From JAXLYE01 sp046351595 (GTDB lineage Bacteria > Myxococcota_A > Polyangia > Palsa-1104 > JAEUJZ01), in assembly GCA_046351595.1 (NCBI GenBank), contig JAXLYE010000008.1, positions 372,001 to 436,000 on the forward strand: 64,000 bases of DNA, written 5' to 3'. The notes below the pieces were generated by a model that was not told the origin of the DNA, made no database searches, and saw only the letters and a program-made list of their open reading frames with translations. Position numbers and translations under genes: made by a program. Shown piece after piece: positions 33,864-41,883 of this stretch (positions are counted from its first letter, which is position 1; each line of letters begins with the position of its first letter).

Positions 33864-34111
33864 CCGAGAGGACCGAGAAACAGCCCGAGCCGGCTCGGGG
33901 TTCCGAAGAGCCCCTTTTCGACATCGCCCTTGAGACGGAGCAGTTTGGTTACGACATCGACGAAGAGGACAGGTGTCCCGGGTCTGAGATGGCCACGGAG
34001 TTCGATGAGGATGGATTCGCGGAGTGTGGGGACTGCCACAAAGAGTGGGGCAACCTCTCGGTGAGCAGCGGATGGGCGCTGCTTCCGATTCACCGCAAGA
34101 GCCCTTGGTAG
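33860..34111 (+). CDS. Small acidic protein with Cys motif
   Basis: 83 aa from GTG 33860 (GGAGGAACTGCC upstream; GTGA overlap). Acidic, with EDRCPGSEMATEFDEDGFAE and CGDCHKEW, a possible zinc knuckle. Function unknown. Confidence 0.45.
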   Translation: MTERTEKQPEPARGSEEPLFDIALETEQFGYDIDEEDRCPGSEMATEFDEDGFAECGDCHKEWGNLSVSSGWALLPIHRKSPW

Positions 34112-34121
34112 GAGGGTCCCA

Positions 34122-34595
34122 ATGCTGATTTCGACGTTGAAGCAACAGGCGAAGTGCGCGGAGCTCAGCCAGGAAGCGCTCTACCTCTACGCGCGGCTCG
34201 GGCCTCTTTCATGCCGGACGACTCCGGGGGTCTTCGGCGTGCTCGTGATGGCAGGCTTGGCCGAGCTGCAGGGGTTCCTCCATAGGACGGAACCCTCCCC
34301 CAGGTTCATCGAGGACGCTGTTCGAGTGGAGGCCGCGATGGGTGAGCTGATCGCTGCCGAAGCGGTCGACCGGGAAGAGCGACCGGACGGGCAGTGGGTT
34401 CTCCTGCTTCCTGACCTCCCTTTGCTGGACGGGTGCTCCCCTGCCAACTTGCTCATGCGACCGAAGCGTCTTGAGCAGCTCCCTGCTGATTCGCGAGTGG
34501 CACAACGTGCGATCGCCCTGATCGAGGCCGATAACGAGCGACGACGTCAGGAGCGGCCCCACCGATTCGCGCGGGCGGGAGGAGGCGCGCCGTGA
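34122..34595 (+). CDS. Unknown 157-aa protein
   Basis: ATG 34122 with AGGAGGGT 5-9 nt upstream. Helical, contains VLVMAGLAELQGFLHRTEPS and a basic C-terminus. Converges with the minus-strand gene that follows. No family recognised. Confidence 0.45.
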   Translation: MLISTLKQQAKCAELSQEALYLYARLGPLSCRTTPGVFGVLVMAGLAELQGFLHRTEPSPRFIEDAVRVEAAMGELIAAEAVDREERPDGQWVLLLPDLPLLDGCSPANLLMRPKRLEQLPADSRVAQRAIALIEADNERRRQERPHRFARAGGGAP

Positions 34596-34600
34596 TCCGC

Positions 34601-35254
34601 TCAGTCGCTCATCAGCTCGTAGGTCAGGTAGTCCCTGCGTCGATTGGGCTGGTAGCGCTGCCATGCGGGCCCGAGCGAGGGGTCTTCGTTGCCGTGGAAC
34701 AGGTAGCTGGTCCAGGCGACCAGCACGTCGCCCTGAAGGTCTCCCCGCAGGAAGCGTTGCGTGGGATCCGGGTCATGCGGCGCGGGCGGACTGAAGATCG
34801 CCTCCACGTTGAGGCCGGAGTGCTTGACGTCGGGAGCTTCCACGCTGAATCGACGAGGACGGAAGCCAGCTTGCAACACCCGATCGCGTACGATTCGGGT
34901 CTGTTCCTCTGTGCACCCGAGGGCTTCGAGATAGTCGTCAAACCAGGGGCACGGCACCATGCGCTGCCACTCGCAAGCCGTGGCCTCGATGAGCGTCGTA
35001 ATGGCACATGGGGCCAGCCATCGACGAACGATCGCTTCTCGCAGCGAGGAGAAGTAAAGAAGGTCGCTGCCGGCCATCTGCTCGACGACGAGGCCGGCAT
35101 ATCGAACTCGGAGCTCGCCAAACTCCTCGAAGAGCTTGAAGAGCTCACCGCGGTGCTGTGGCGCGTCGGGCCAGGAGTCGAAGGCGGGGCCGCAGTCTGC
35201 CCAGCAGCTCCAGGTCCGGATGCTCTGAATGTTGAATCGACGAGGGAGTTGCAT
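34601..35254 (-). CDS. Unknown 217-aa protein, the only minus-strand gene in this block
   Basis: From ATG 35254 (AAGGA upstream). Aromatic-rich: YSSLREAIVRRWLAP-like helices, CEWQRMVPCPWFDDYLEALG, and a C-terminal part with VLVAWTSYLFHGNEDPSLGP. Its divergence from the surrounding operon and its own spacing to 35343 suggest a separate transcription unit. Function unknown. Confidence 0.5.
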   Translation of the reverse strand: MQLPRRFNIQSIRTWSCWADCGPAFDSWPDAPQHRGELFKLFEEFGELRVRYAGLVVEQMAGSDLLYFSSLREAIVRRWLAPCAITTLIEATACEWQRMVPCPWFDDYLEALGCTEEQTRIVRDRVLQAGFRPRRFSVEAPDVKHSGLNVEAIFSPPAPHDPDPTQRFLRGDLQGDVLVAWTSYLFHGNEDPSLGPAWQRYQPNRRRDYLTYELMSD

Positions 35255-35342
35255 CGGTTCGTCCTTGCCGCCTGAGAGTGGGAGGGACCGTAACACGACG
35301 GAGGGACCAGACCATGCGCCTCCCAAGACAGCAAGAGGGAAC

Positions 35343-36806
35343 GTGAAGAATCCCGAGAAGGAGCGACGAATAGGTGCGCAAGCCGAAGCCGGCCGCGGCC
35401 CCGCGTTCGCTCTTGTGGCCTGCGCGCGCCAGCCCGTCTGCTCAGAGGTCACCGCGGCCATCCTACAGGCCGGCATGAAGGTCGAGGTGAGCCGCGACGG
35501 TGAAGCGGCGCAAGCCGCACTTTCACGGCATGGCTTCGGCCTGGTGCTCCTCGATCTGGCGCTGCCGGGGGGACAGGGGCTCGCCCTCGCCAAGCGCCTG
35601 GCCGAGGCGGCGCCCGGTTGCCGGATCCTGCTGCTGGCCGAGCCGCTCACCGTGGAGGCCGCGCGCGCGGCGCTGCGAGTCCAGGCTGTAGACTGCGTGG
35701 GCGATGCGGATGCGGCGGCGCGGGTGGAACGGCTGGCCGCGGAGCTTATCGCATCGCCTGGCCGCCTTGTGGCGAGCGCGCTGCTGGGCCCGCACGCCGA
35801 GCCCTGGCGGTGCGCGGGCCTGCTGGGGCGCAGCGCCGCGATGCGGCGGGTCCTCAGCGACCTGGAAGCGGTCGCGCCCTCGGACGTGTCCGTCCTCATC
35901 AGCGGAGACAGCGGCACCGGGAAGGAGCGATGTGCCCGCGCGCTGCACGAGCTCTCCCCGCGCCGTGAGGGTCCTCTCTTGACGCTGCGGTGCGAGGGAC
36001 TGTCCGCGCCGGAGCTGGCTCGGGCCCTATACCGTGAGGGAAGTCGCCTCGCCGAGGTTTCGGAAGCAGAAGACGCTGCCGTTGATCGGGCGGGCCCGAC
36101 TGGATTCTGGCACCGCGCGCGCGGGGGCACGCTTGTTCTGGACGAGGTAGGTGCGCTCGATAGCGCGGCGCAGACGGAACTTCTGCTAGCGCTCAACCTC
36201 TCGCTACCTCGTGCCGCGTGTGGGCAGGGCGGTCGCCGTCGCCTGCCCGCTCCGCGCCTGGTAGCTCTCGCGCATGAGGATCTGCAGCCACTGGTCCGGC
36301 GGGGACGCTTCCGCCGCGACCTGTATCACCGCCTCGCCGTGGTTAGGCTGTCCCTGCCGCCGCTGAAGGCGCGCCGCGAGGACATTCCGCTCCTTGCGGC
36401 CGAGCTGCTGGCCGAACGTGCAGCGGAACTCGGCAAGCGTGCGCTGTGTCTGTCAGCCGAAGCGGAGGCCGTGCTTGTCCGCTATCCCTGGCCCGGCAAC
36501 GTGCGCGAGCTACGGAACGTCCTGTGGCACGCATCGCTCCGTGCTCAGGAGGGGGAGATCCAGGCGGCACACTTTCGTGACCTGCTGGATGCGGCCGGCG
36601 CCGGCGGGCGCATTGAGATCGAGCTGGGCTCAAGCCTCGCCGCAGCCGAGCGGGAAATCATCCTGCAGACCCTGGCCGCGCTTGGCGGCAACAAGAAGCG
36701 GGCAGCGGAGTCGCTGGTCATCGCCCGGCGCACGCTGTACCTGAAGCTGAGCGAGTACGAAAGCGCAGACGCGTCATCCTCTCAAGAAGCGGCGGCGGAC
36801 GGATGA
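35343..36806 (+). CDS. Receiver-AAA+-Fis regulator lacking GAFTGA
   Basis: 487 aa from GTG 35343 (GAGGGA upstream). Residues 20-135 form a receiver-like domain with GLVLLDLALPGGQG (Asp71 as phospho-acceptor). The AAA+ domain has GDSGTGKE (186-193) and GGTLVLDEVGAL; PWPGNVREL and a Fis-type HTH (GGNKKRAAESLVIARRTLYL) follow. The GAFTGA loop is replaced by unrelated sequence, so sigma-54 contact is unlikely. Paralogue of 5319-6221, which lacks the receiver. Divergent from 34601-35254 and coupled by ATGA to the following zinc-ribbon gene. Confidence 0.85.
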   Translation: MKNPEKERRIGAQAEAGRGPAFALVACARQPVCSEVTAAILQAGMKVEVSRDGEAAQAALSRHGFGLVLLDLALPGGQGLALAKRLAEAAPGCRILLLAEPLTVEAARAALRVQAVDCVGDADAAARVERLAAELIASPGRLVASALLGPHAEPWRCAGLLGRSAAMRRVLSDLEAVAPSDVSVLISGDSGTGKERCARALHELSPRREGPLLTLRCEGLSAPELARALYREGSRLAEVSEAEDAAVDRAGPTGFWHRARGGTLVLDEVGALDSAAQTELLLALNLSLPRAACGQGGRRRLPAPRLVALAHEDLQPLVRRGRFRRDLYHRLAVVRLSLPPLKARREDIPLLAAELLAERAAELGKRALCLSAEAEAVLVRYPWPGNVRELRNVLWHASLRAQEGEIQAAHFRDLLDAAGAGGRIEIELGSSLAAAEREIILQTLAALGGNKKRAAESLVIARRTLYLKLSEYESADASSSQEAAADG

Positions 36807-37009
36807 AGCGCTGCCGCGAATGTGGAGAGCCCGTCGCGGACACGCGCGAGCACTTCTGCGACGACTGCGGCGAGCACATACCGCGCAGATCCGAGGGAAT
36901 GTCGGCGGAGGACCGACTCTGGCTGCAGCACAACCAACATGCCCAAGGCTGCTGGCATCGGCGGGAGCTGCAGATCCAGCTTCAGCGCAGCGGCTTCCAC
37001 GTTGCGTGA
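36803..37009 (+). CDS. Small zinc-ribbon protein (EHHC family, copy 2)
   Basis: 68 aa, ATGA-coupled to the regulator. RCRECGEPVADTREHFCDDC zinc ribbon, then EHIPRR and a tail with WLQHNQHAQGCWHRRELQIQ. Same layout as copies at 31184 and 37048. Function unknown. Confidence 0.55.
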   Translation: MKRCRECGEPVADTREHFCDDCGEHIPRRSEGMSAEDRLWLQHNQHAQGCWHRRELQIQLQRSGFHVA

Positions 37010-37047
37010 GAGGCCCCCTTGGGCTTGAGGGGCTCGAAAGGACTCAA

Positions 37048-37272
37048 ATGCTTGAGCAGGACGGACCTGAAGTATGCCGAGGCTGCGCTCAGCGAGTCTG
37101 GCACCCCGAGCAGCACCTCTGCATCTTCTGCCGGGCCCACATTGTGCAGCCAGCCGAGGAGCTGGATCAGAACGATCGGGCCTGGCTGCAGCTCAACCAG
37201 CACGCGGCGGGCTGCCCTGAGCGGCAGGGGCTTGAAGAGGCGTTGAGCGCCCGAGGCTTCGGTGTCGTATGA
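37048..37272 (+). CDS. Small zinc-ribbon protein (EHHC family, copy 3)
   Basis: 74 aa from ATG 37048 (AAGGACTCAA upstream). VCRGCAQRVWHPEQHLCIFC zinc ribbon and tail WLQLNQHAAGCPERQGLEEA. Tandem with copy 2, so the pair probably arose by duplication. ATGA overlap with the next gene. Confidence 0.55.
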   Translation: MLEQDGPEVCRGCAQRVWHPEQHLCIFCRAHIVQPAEELDQNDRAWLQLNQHAAGCPERQGLEEALSARGFGVV

Positions 37273-37616
37273 GCCTGGCGGATACGGACAGTGCGCAGGA
37301 ACAAGCAGCAGGCGAAGTGCGGGAGGCGCTGATGGCGGTGCGGACCGAGCTGATCGCGCAGCTCCGCAGGCTCAACCCGCTTGGCAGGCTCGGCGAGCGC
37401 CTGACGCCCGACCGGCCGCCAACCCCGCTGCAGCTGCTCGGCCTGGCGCGCAAGACCAAGGAGCTCCTCGAGTGCGTGAGCACCATCGGGCATGACGATT
37501 TGCACGCGACCGCCTGGCTCCTGCTGATGCACGTCAACGACTACCTGGAGGGCGCCGGGCTCGGGAGGTCGGCCGAGCTTTGGACGCTACTCGACGAGAA
37601 ACGACCCGAGCGGTGA
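37269..37616 (+). CDS. Unknown 115-aa helical protein
   Basis: ATGA-coupled. Nearly all helical (REALMAVRTELIAQLRRLNP, LHATAWLLLMHVNDYLEGAG). Last gene of this run before the first CCGCAA repeat. Function unknown. Confidence 0.45.
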   Translation: MSLADTDSAQEQAAGEVREALMAVRTELIAQLRRLNPLGRLGERLTPDRPPTPLQLLGLARKTKELLECVSTIGHDDLHATAWLLLMHVNDYLEGAGLGRSAELWTLLDEKRPER

Positions 37617-37673
37617 CTGGCGTCGCCGGGCCGCGCCTAAGATCCGTCAACCCCTTGGCCGACCGTCAGAGCT

Positions 37674-37716
37674 GGCAAATACCGCAATGCCCGCAAAGTC
37701 CGCAAAAGACTTGCGG
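37674..37716 (+). repeat. CCGCAA periodic repeat element, copy 2
   Basis: Units GGCAAATA, CCGCAATGC, CCGCAAAGT and CCGCAAAAGAC follow each other at 9-11 nt spacing and end in TTGCGG, which pairs with the last CCGCAA. The ribosome-binding site and ATG 37728 of the next gene follow at once, so the element lies in its 5' leader. Confidence 0.75.
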
Positions 37717-37727
37717 TGGAGGGAGCC

Positions 37728-38177
37728 ATGACATTCGTTGATTCCACAGCCCAAATGGTCCTGGCCGCCGTCGACGACTCGCGCAAGCTTTCGTCGTACG
37801 GCGACGATTGGGATGAAAACGGCAGCCCGGCCGTGGATCCCGCCCTCCTCGCCGGGGCGCAGAAGTGGATCTTGGCCTCCATCTCGAACCTCTCGCCAGA
37901 GCTCCAAGGTTTCGTTGAGACGCTGTGTTTCCTGCCAGGGCCAGCGGGTGGCGTCGACGTCCTGCTGAGAGGAAAGCAGTTTGAACTCGTCTTCGCCTTC
38001 CAGCCGGACGGTTGCGAATCCGAGCCGCAGTTCTTCGGCGAGGACTTGTACCAAGCCGGCAGGCAGGTCGCAGGCACCTGGACGTCTCGCGACAGCCTGG
38101 CTTCTCTCTTGCAAGCGCTTCACGGTGGCGGCGGCGCTGTAGAGGCGCAGCGTGAACAGGTTCAAAGACCGCAATGA
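37728..38177 (+). CDS. Small protein of the WDxxGxxP type, flanked by repeats
   Basis: 149 aa from ATG 37728 (GGAGGGAG upstream). YGDDWDENGSPAVDPALLAG followed by a GGVDVLLRGKQFELVFAF strand region matches a widespread but uncharacterised family in which a YGxxWDGxGxxP motif precedes a Leu-rich beta domain. The gene is bracketed by CCGCAA repeats, one before its start and one overlapping its end, so repeats and gene may form one mobile unit. Confidence 0.6.
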   Translation: MTFVDSTAQMVLAAVDDSRKLSSYGDDWDENGSPAVDPALLAGAQKWILASISNLSPELQGFVETLCFLPGPAGGVDVLLRGKQFELVFAFQPDGCESEPQFFGEDLYQAGRQVAGTWTSRDSLASLLQALHGGGGAVEAQREQVQRPQ

Positions 38178-38205
38178 ACGCAAAGACCGCAAATTCTTTG
38201 CGGAG
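38163..38205 (+). repeat. CCGCAA periodic repeat element, copy 3
   Basis: Units TCAAAGA, CCGCAATGA, ACGCAAAGA and CCGCAAATTC, then TTTGCGGAG; the last two make a 7-bp hairpin with a 3-nt loop. It begins inside the 3' end of the 37728 gene and continues into the gap before 38273. Confidence 0.75.
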
Positions 38206-38272
38206 AGGTTGACATGACATTAGTCCAACGGTTTTGCTTGCTTAGCGCTGGGTCCGCCACTAAGGTTCCCAC

Positions 38273-39100
38273 ATGGCGACCCGAGCTGTGGCGAAGAACT
38301 GCGAGGCAGACGAGCGGGCGGCGGGGTTCACCGTGAGGCGCAACCAACGGCCTTGGGGGCTGGACGGGCGGGCTGCTAGCTGGCAAGTGCAGGCGGAAGC
38401 CCTCCAGCTGGTGCGCAGGTGGGCAGAGGATAGCCTGCCCGCCGCGCTTCGCCCGGCGATGCAGGCCCATAGCGCAGCGGCGTTCAAGGAGGCAGTCGAT
38501 GCCGCGCTGCTCGACGCGGTCCTTCGAGGCTTCGTGAGCTCCTTCGACACCACGGTGCCCTTCCGGCACTTGTTTGACAGCCTCTCGCCGCCCCAGCTTT
38601 CACCCGAGCTGGCGGGTGTGCTGCCAAAACGGGAGCGTGCACGGCTCCTTGAGCTAGCGCCACGAGTCGAGCTCCTGATCGCTGCGGACCTAGAGATGCC
38701 CGCTGACCCATTCGCCGTCATTGAGGATCTCCGCGCGCCGATGGAGCTGCGCGAGCGACTGCTAGCCAACATGCATGCAGCCGCCGTGGTGCTGCTGCTC
38801 GATTGCGTAAGCCAGGCGCAAATCCAGTTCGACGAGCCCCCTGCTCAGGGCGCCCTGGAGCTCCTCAGTGATTCCCTGGAGCGCGATCTCCGCTATGCAG
38901 TCGCGCTGAAGCCGAGTTTAGGCAAGGCCGCCGGCGCCTTGGGCATCCAGCCCCTGGACCTGGATGGCTTGGCGCTCCGGCATCGCGAATACCTTGAGGG
39001 CCTAGCGATGTGGATCGACGATGCAAGACGGGTGGTCTCGGCCGAGCGCTCCGCCGAGACGCCGCTGCGCTCCGGTGAGGACGTGAATGGCGAGGAGTGA
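38273..39100 (+). CDS. Unknown 275-aa helical protein upstream of a MazF-like gene
   Basis: ATG 38273 with AAGG upstream. Mostly helical, with a moderately hydrophobic helix (LLANMHAAAVVLLLDCVSQA) and charged ends. It overlaps the MazF-like gene by 14 nt, so it could be the partner of a toxin-antitoxin pair, though at 275 aa it is much longer than usual antitoxins. Not recognised. Confidence 0.45.
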   Translation: MATRAVAKNCEADERAAGFTVRRNQRPWGLDGRAASWQVQAEALQLVRRWAEDSLPAALRPAMQAHSAAAFKEAVDAALLDAVLRGFVSSFDTTVPFRHLFDSLSPPQLSPELAGVLPKRERARLLELAPRVELLIAADLEMPADPFAVIEDLRAPMELRERLLANMHAAAVVLLLDCVSQAQIQFDEPPAQGALELLSDSLERDLRYAVALKPSLGKAAGALGIQPLDLDGLALRHREYLEGLAMWIDDARRVVSAERSAETPLRSGEDVNGEE

Positions 39101-39512
39101 CCAGGCGCTCCGCCCCGGACAGATGGTGATCGCGTACAGCCTGGGAAAGCCGCGTCCTTCCGTCGTGCTCGAAGTGCTGGACAACCACGTTGTTCTGGTT
39201 GTGGGCGGCAGCACGCGGCCACCCTTCGATGAGCCCGGCCTGACCGTCAAGCTGGGAAGCCTCGACGCACGCCTCATGAACCTGTCACGGGACACCCATT
39301 TTTTTGCGCGGGGTTTGGCTACGGCCCACCGTAGTGAGGTGGAACCGCGCGGCGGGGCTTGCAGGTTCAAGTGGCTGCTTGATCTCACTAGCCTGGTGCA
39401 GGAGCGCGCCCGCCAAGTTCGAGCGGAGTACTTGAAGGCTGCGCAGAGCACTCGCCCTGCCGAGGCACTGCACCAAGGGGACTTACGGACTGAAGGCAAT
39501 CAGCGGGGATAG
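39087..39512 (+). CDS. PemK/MazF-like protein
   Basis: 141 aa. LRPGQMVIAYSLGKPRPSVV, LEVLDNHVVLVVGGSTRPP and the later LSRDTHFFARG match the strand order of the MazF/PemK barrel, a fold of mRNA-cleaving toxins (GDxV..RP.VVL..D.V.V). Catalytic residues are not well conserved, so it may bind without cleaving. Last plus-strand gene before the convergent GHKL/HExxH gene. Confidence 0.55.
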   Translation: MARSDQALRPGQMVIAYSLGKPRPSVVLEVLDNHVVLVVGGSTRPPFDEPGLTVKLGSLDARLMNLSRDTHFFARGLATAHRSEVEPRGGACRFKWLLDLTSLVQERARQVRAEYLKAAQSTRPAEALHQGDLRTEGNQRG

Positions 39513-39530
39513 GCGCCAGGCCCTTCTGCT

Positions 39531-41729
39531 TTAGCCCTTTGTGGAGCCGAGCGCGGACAGCGCGCGTACCAGGAGCGATACGACCGGCCGCTGCTTGCGG
39601 AACCAGGCAACCACGGCGCGGCCCTCCGTGGGTGCTTTCTCGACTACCTCGCGCTCGAGCGCCGAGACAAGTTGCCAGGCGCGCTGCTCAAGGGTCCTGC
39701 TGCTCGTAGGACTCGCCGGCGCGGGTACAGGCAACCGAAGGAGCGAGACTGCGAGCTGCGCGATCGGGAGGAGCAGGCTGGCGGTCTGCTCGCCGAGGGC
39801 TTCACGGCTCGCGACATAGGACTCGCTGTGGCCCTCGTCCATTCGACCGTCCAGGTGCGTCAGCTCGTGGCAGGCAAGCGCGTGGAGCCAGAAGGCAAGC
39901 AGCAGCGGCTGCTCTCGGTGTGCCTTGACGCGCGCTTCCATCGTGTAGGGATGGACATAGACGACGGCGGTGCGTTTGCCTGACGGTCCCGCCGGCCGCT
40001 CGATCGCGGTCATTCCGACCGCCGCATCATCCAGCACGAAGCCGGGCCGGAACGCGCGCCGTATGCCGCCCTGCGCCGCGACCAGGCGCAGGGTGCCGTC
40101 CCACAAGAGCAAGAAGGGCACCCACTTTGCGTAGCTGCGCTTGAAAGCCGCAGCCCGTCGCGGATCGAAGTTCTTTTTCGAGATGCGCAGGCCCGCCATG
40201 GAGCCGAAAGGGCTGAGCGAAAGCGGCTTTCCGGCGGGCAGGCGGGCAAGAGCGCCTTGCACCGCTGCCACCGCCATGAGCCCGCCGCCGCCGGGTGCGG
40301 AGGCGCGCTCTACCAGGCCGCTGGCAGCGTCCTCAAGGGCCTTGAGCTGCTCGGCCGTGGCAGTCCCCGCGGAGGCGCGTTCCAGCGCCTCTGCGACGCT
40401 CTTTCGGGCCTCTGCATCGCTCGGTGCGAGCACCGCGGCGACCGCCGGAGGCGCAAGCCCGGCGGCGAGCTGCTCGGCCGCGTTCATCGGGCCCGCGAGC
40501 TCAGGCGCTGCCCCCGGCTGGCCCATGGGCTGGCCGGGCGCCTGTGAACTCGGCGCTTCCAGCGTGCGCGGCACGCTCGCCTCGGCTTCCAGCGTGGTTC
40601 GCAGCGCTCGGCCTGCGTCCCGAAGGGCCGACTGAAGCTCGGGCGAAGACAGCGCCTGCGCCGTGTCCGCGGAGACCGGGGAAGGCCCTTCCGGCAAGAG
40701 GATCTCGTAGTCCTGCGACAAGCCCGCGCTCTCGTTCTCCTGCTCGATCGTCTCGATGAGCCGGCGGAGCTTCAGGCGTGCCTCGCCCTGCAGCTGGTCA
40801 CGCGAAGCCGTCAGCGGGTAGTCCAGGCTGCCCGGCCGCTGGCGCGTTGTCAGGTCGACGACGACGTCGATGGGAAGCTTTGCATAGCTCTGCTTGGAGA
40901 ACTGGAACAGGCCTCCAAGTCGGACCCAGAATGCGCCGTTCCGGTCGGGCCGCTTGTAGGAGCGCACAAGCGCCGTGGTCCCTGAACCCCAGACCTCATC
41001 GTCGGCAAGGCGCACCCCGCCGCGCCGCGAGAATGCCGGCTCCACGCGCCGGCCGTTCAGCCTAAGCTCGATCTCCGGAAGATCACAGACCGACAGCACA
41101 TGCCTGAGCCTCGTCTCAATGTCCTCGTAGGAGCCGGTCAGCGCGCTGTAGGCGCTCAGCAGGCGCGATGGCAGGGAGCGGATCCGGATCTGCGTCCCCT
41201 GTCGCAGTGGTCCCGTGCCGAGCTCGATGTCCTCCCCGCGTCGAGATAGCGCCACGACATCGCGGGTGCGGAGCTCCCACTCGAAGTGCTCCGAGAGGCC
41301 AAGGATGACGGCTTTGGCGACTCCAAAGCCGCCGGCCGCCTGGTCGGAGTCTTGGGCCCCAGACTTGCCGCTGTCGCCAAGCGACAAGAACTTGTCGCGG
41401 ACTGTGGCCCGGTCCATGCCGATTCCGTTGTCTTCCCAGGTGAGCACGCCGGATGCCTCATCCCAGGATGCCTCGAACCGGCCCTCTCCCTTGCGGAGCT
41501 GCCCCGCGCGAACAGCCGCCCGGACGGCGTCCAGGCTGTTCTGCAGTGCCTCGCGGGTGGCGATGCTCACGAGGTCGCCGGAAGTATAGACCGAGGTCGT
41601 GAAGTACTTCCAGATGGCCGCGACGTTGACCTGAGGCTTGACGAGCTCTCGCTCGAGGAAGCGGATCACCGCCGTTGCACCGAGGACCTCGCGCAGAGCG
41701 TCCAGGTTGATGTGGGGCCTGTGTAACAT
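39531..41729 (-). CDS. GHKL (Hsp90-like) ATPase fused to a HExxH metallopeptidase-like domain and W-x4-RP tag
   Basis: 732 aa from ATG 41729. The ATPase domain shows the N-box REALQNSLDA (Glu60, Asn64, Asp67), the G1 box DNGIGM (100-105) and GGFGVAKA (133-140). A low-complexity linker (about 370-500) leads to a second domain with LACHELTHLDGR (HExxH at 621-625) and EGHSESYVASRE, plausible third ligands. The last 60 residues carry AWFRKQRPVVSLL, the motif shared with the ParB-like and DarB-like proteins. ATP-driven clamp plus protease is an inference. A CCGCAA repeat lies in the leader. Confidence 0.75.
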   Translation of the reverse strand: MLHRPHINLDALREVLGATAVIRFLERELVKPQVNVAAIWKYFTTSVYTSGDLVSIATREALQNSLDAVRAAVRAGQLRKGEGRFEASWDEASGVLTWEDNGIGMDRATVRDKFLSLGDSGKSGAQDSDQAAGGFGVAKAVILGLSEHFEWELRTRDVVALSRRGEDIELGTGPLRQGTQIRIRSLPSRLLSAYSALTGSYEDIETRLRHVLSVCDLPEIELRLNGRRVEPAFSRRGGVRLADDEVWGSGTTALVRSYKRPDRNGAFWVRLGGLFQFSKQSYAKLPIDVVVDLTTRQRPGSLDYPLTASRDQLQGEARLKLRRLIETIEQENESAGLSQDYEILLPEGPSPVSADTAQALSSPELQSALRDAGRALRTTLEAEASVPRTLEAPSSQAPGQPMGQPGAAPELAGPMNAAEQLAAGLAPPAVAAVLAPSDAEARKSVAEALERASAGTATAEQLKALEDAASGLVERASAPGGGGLMAVAAVQGALARLPAGKPLSLSPFGSMAGLRISKKNFDPRRAAAFKRSYAKWVPFLLLWDGTLRLVAAQGGIRRAFRPGFVLDDAAVGMTAIERPAGPSGKRTAVVYVHPYTMEARVKAHREQPLLLAFWLHALACHELTHLDGRMDEGHSESYVASREALGEQTASLLLPIAQLAVSLLRLPVPAPASPTSSRTLEQRAWQLVSALEREVVEKAPTEGRAVVAWFRKQRPVVSLLVRALSALGSTKG

Positions 41730-41810
41730 CAGGCCAGCGTGCCAGGTACGGCGCCGTGCTCGCGTTCGTGCGCACGAGCCAGCACCAGAGGGCAGCTGGG
41801 CACGGCTCGA

Positions 41811-41855
41811 CCGCAAAGAAATTGCGGTACTTGCGGTCATTGCGGTTGCTGCGGG
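41811..41855 (-). repeat. CCGCAA periodic repeat element, copy 4
   Basis: Read on the minus strand: CCGCAGCAA, CCGCAATGA, CCGCAAGTA, then ACCGCAATTTCTTTGCGGT, a perfect 7-bp inverted repeat with a 5-nt loop. It points toward the GHKL/HExxH gene and lies in the 154-bp spacer before its start. Confidence 0.75.
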
Positions 41856-41883
41856 GCCTCTCGCGCTGTGTTACGGCCGCGGC

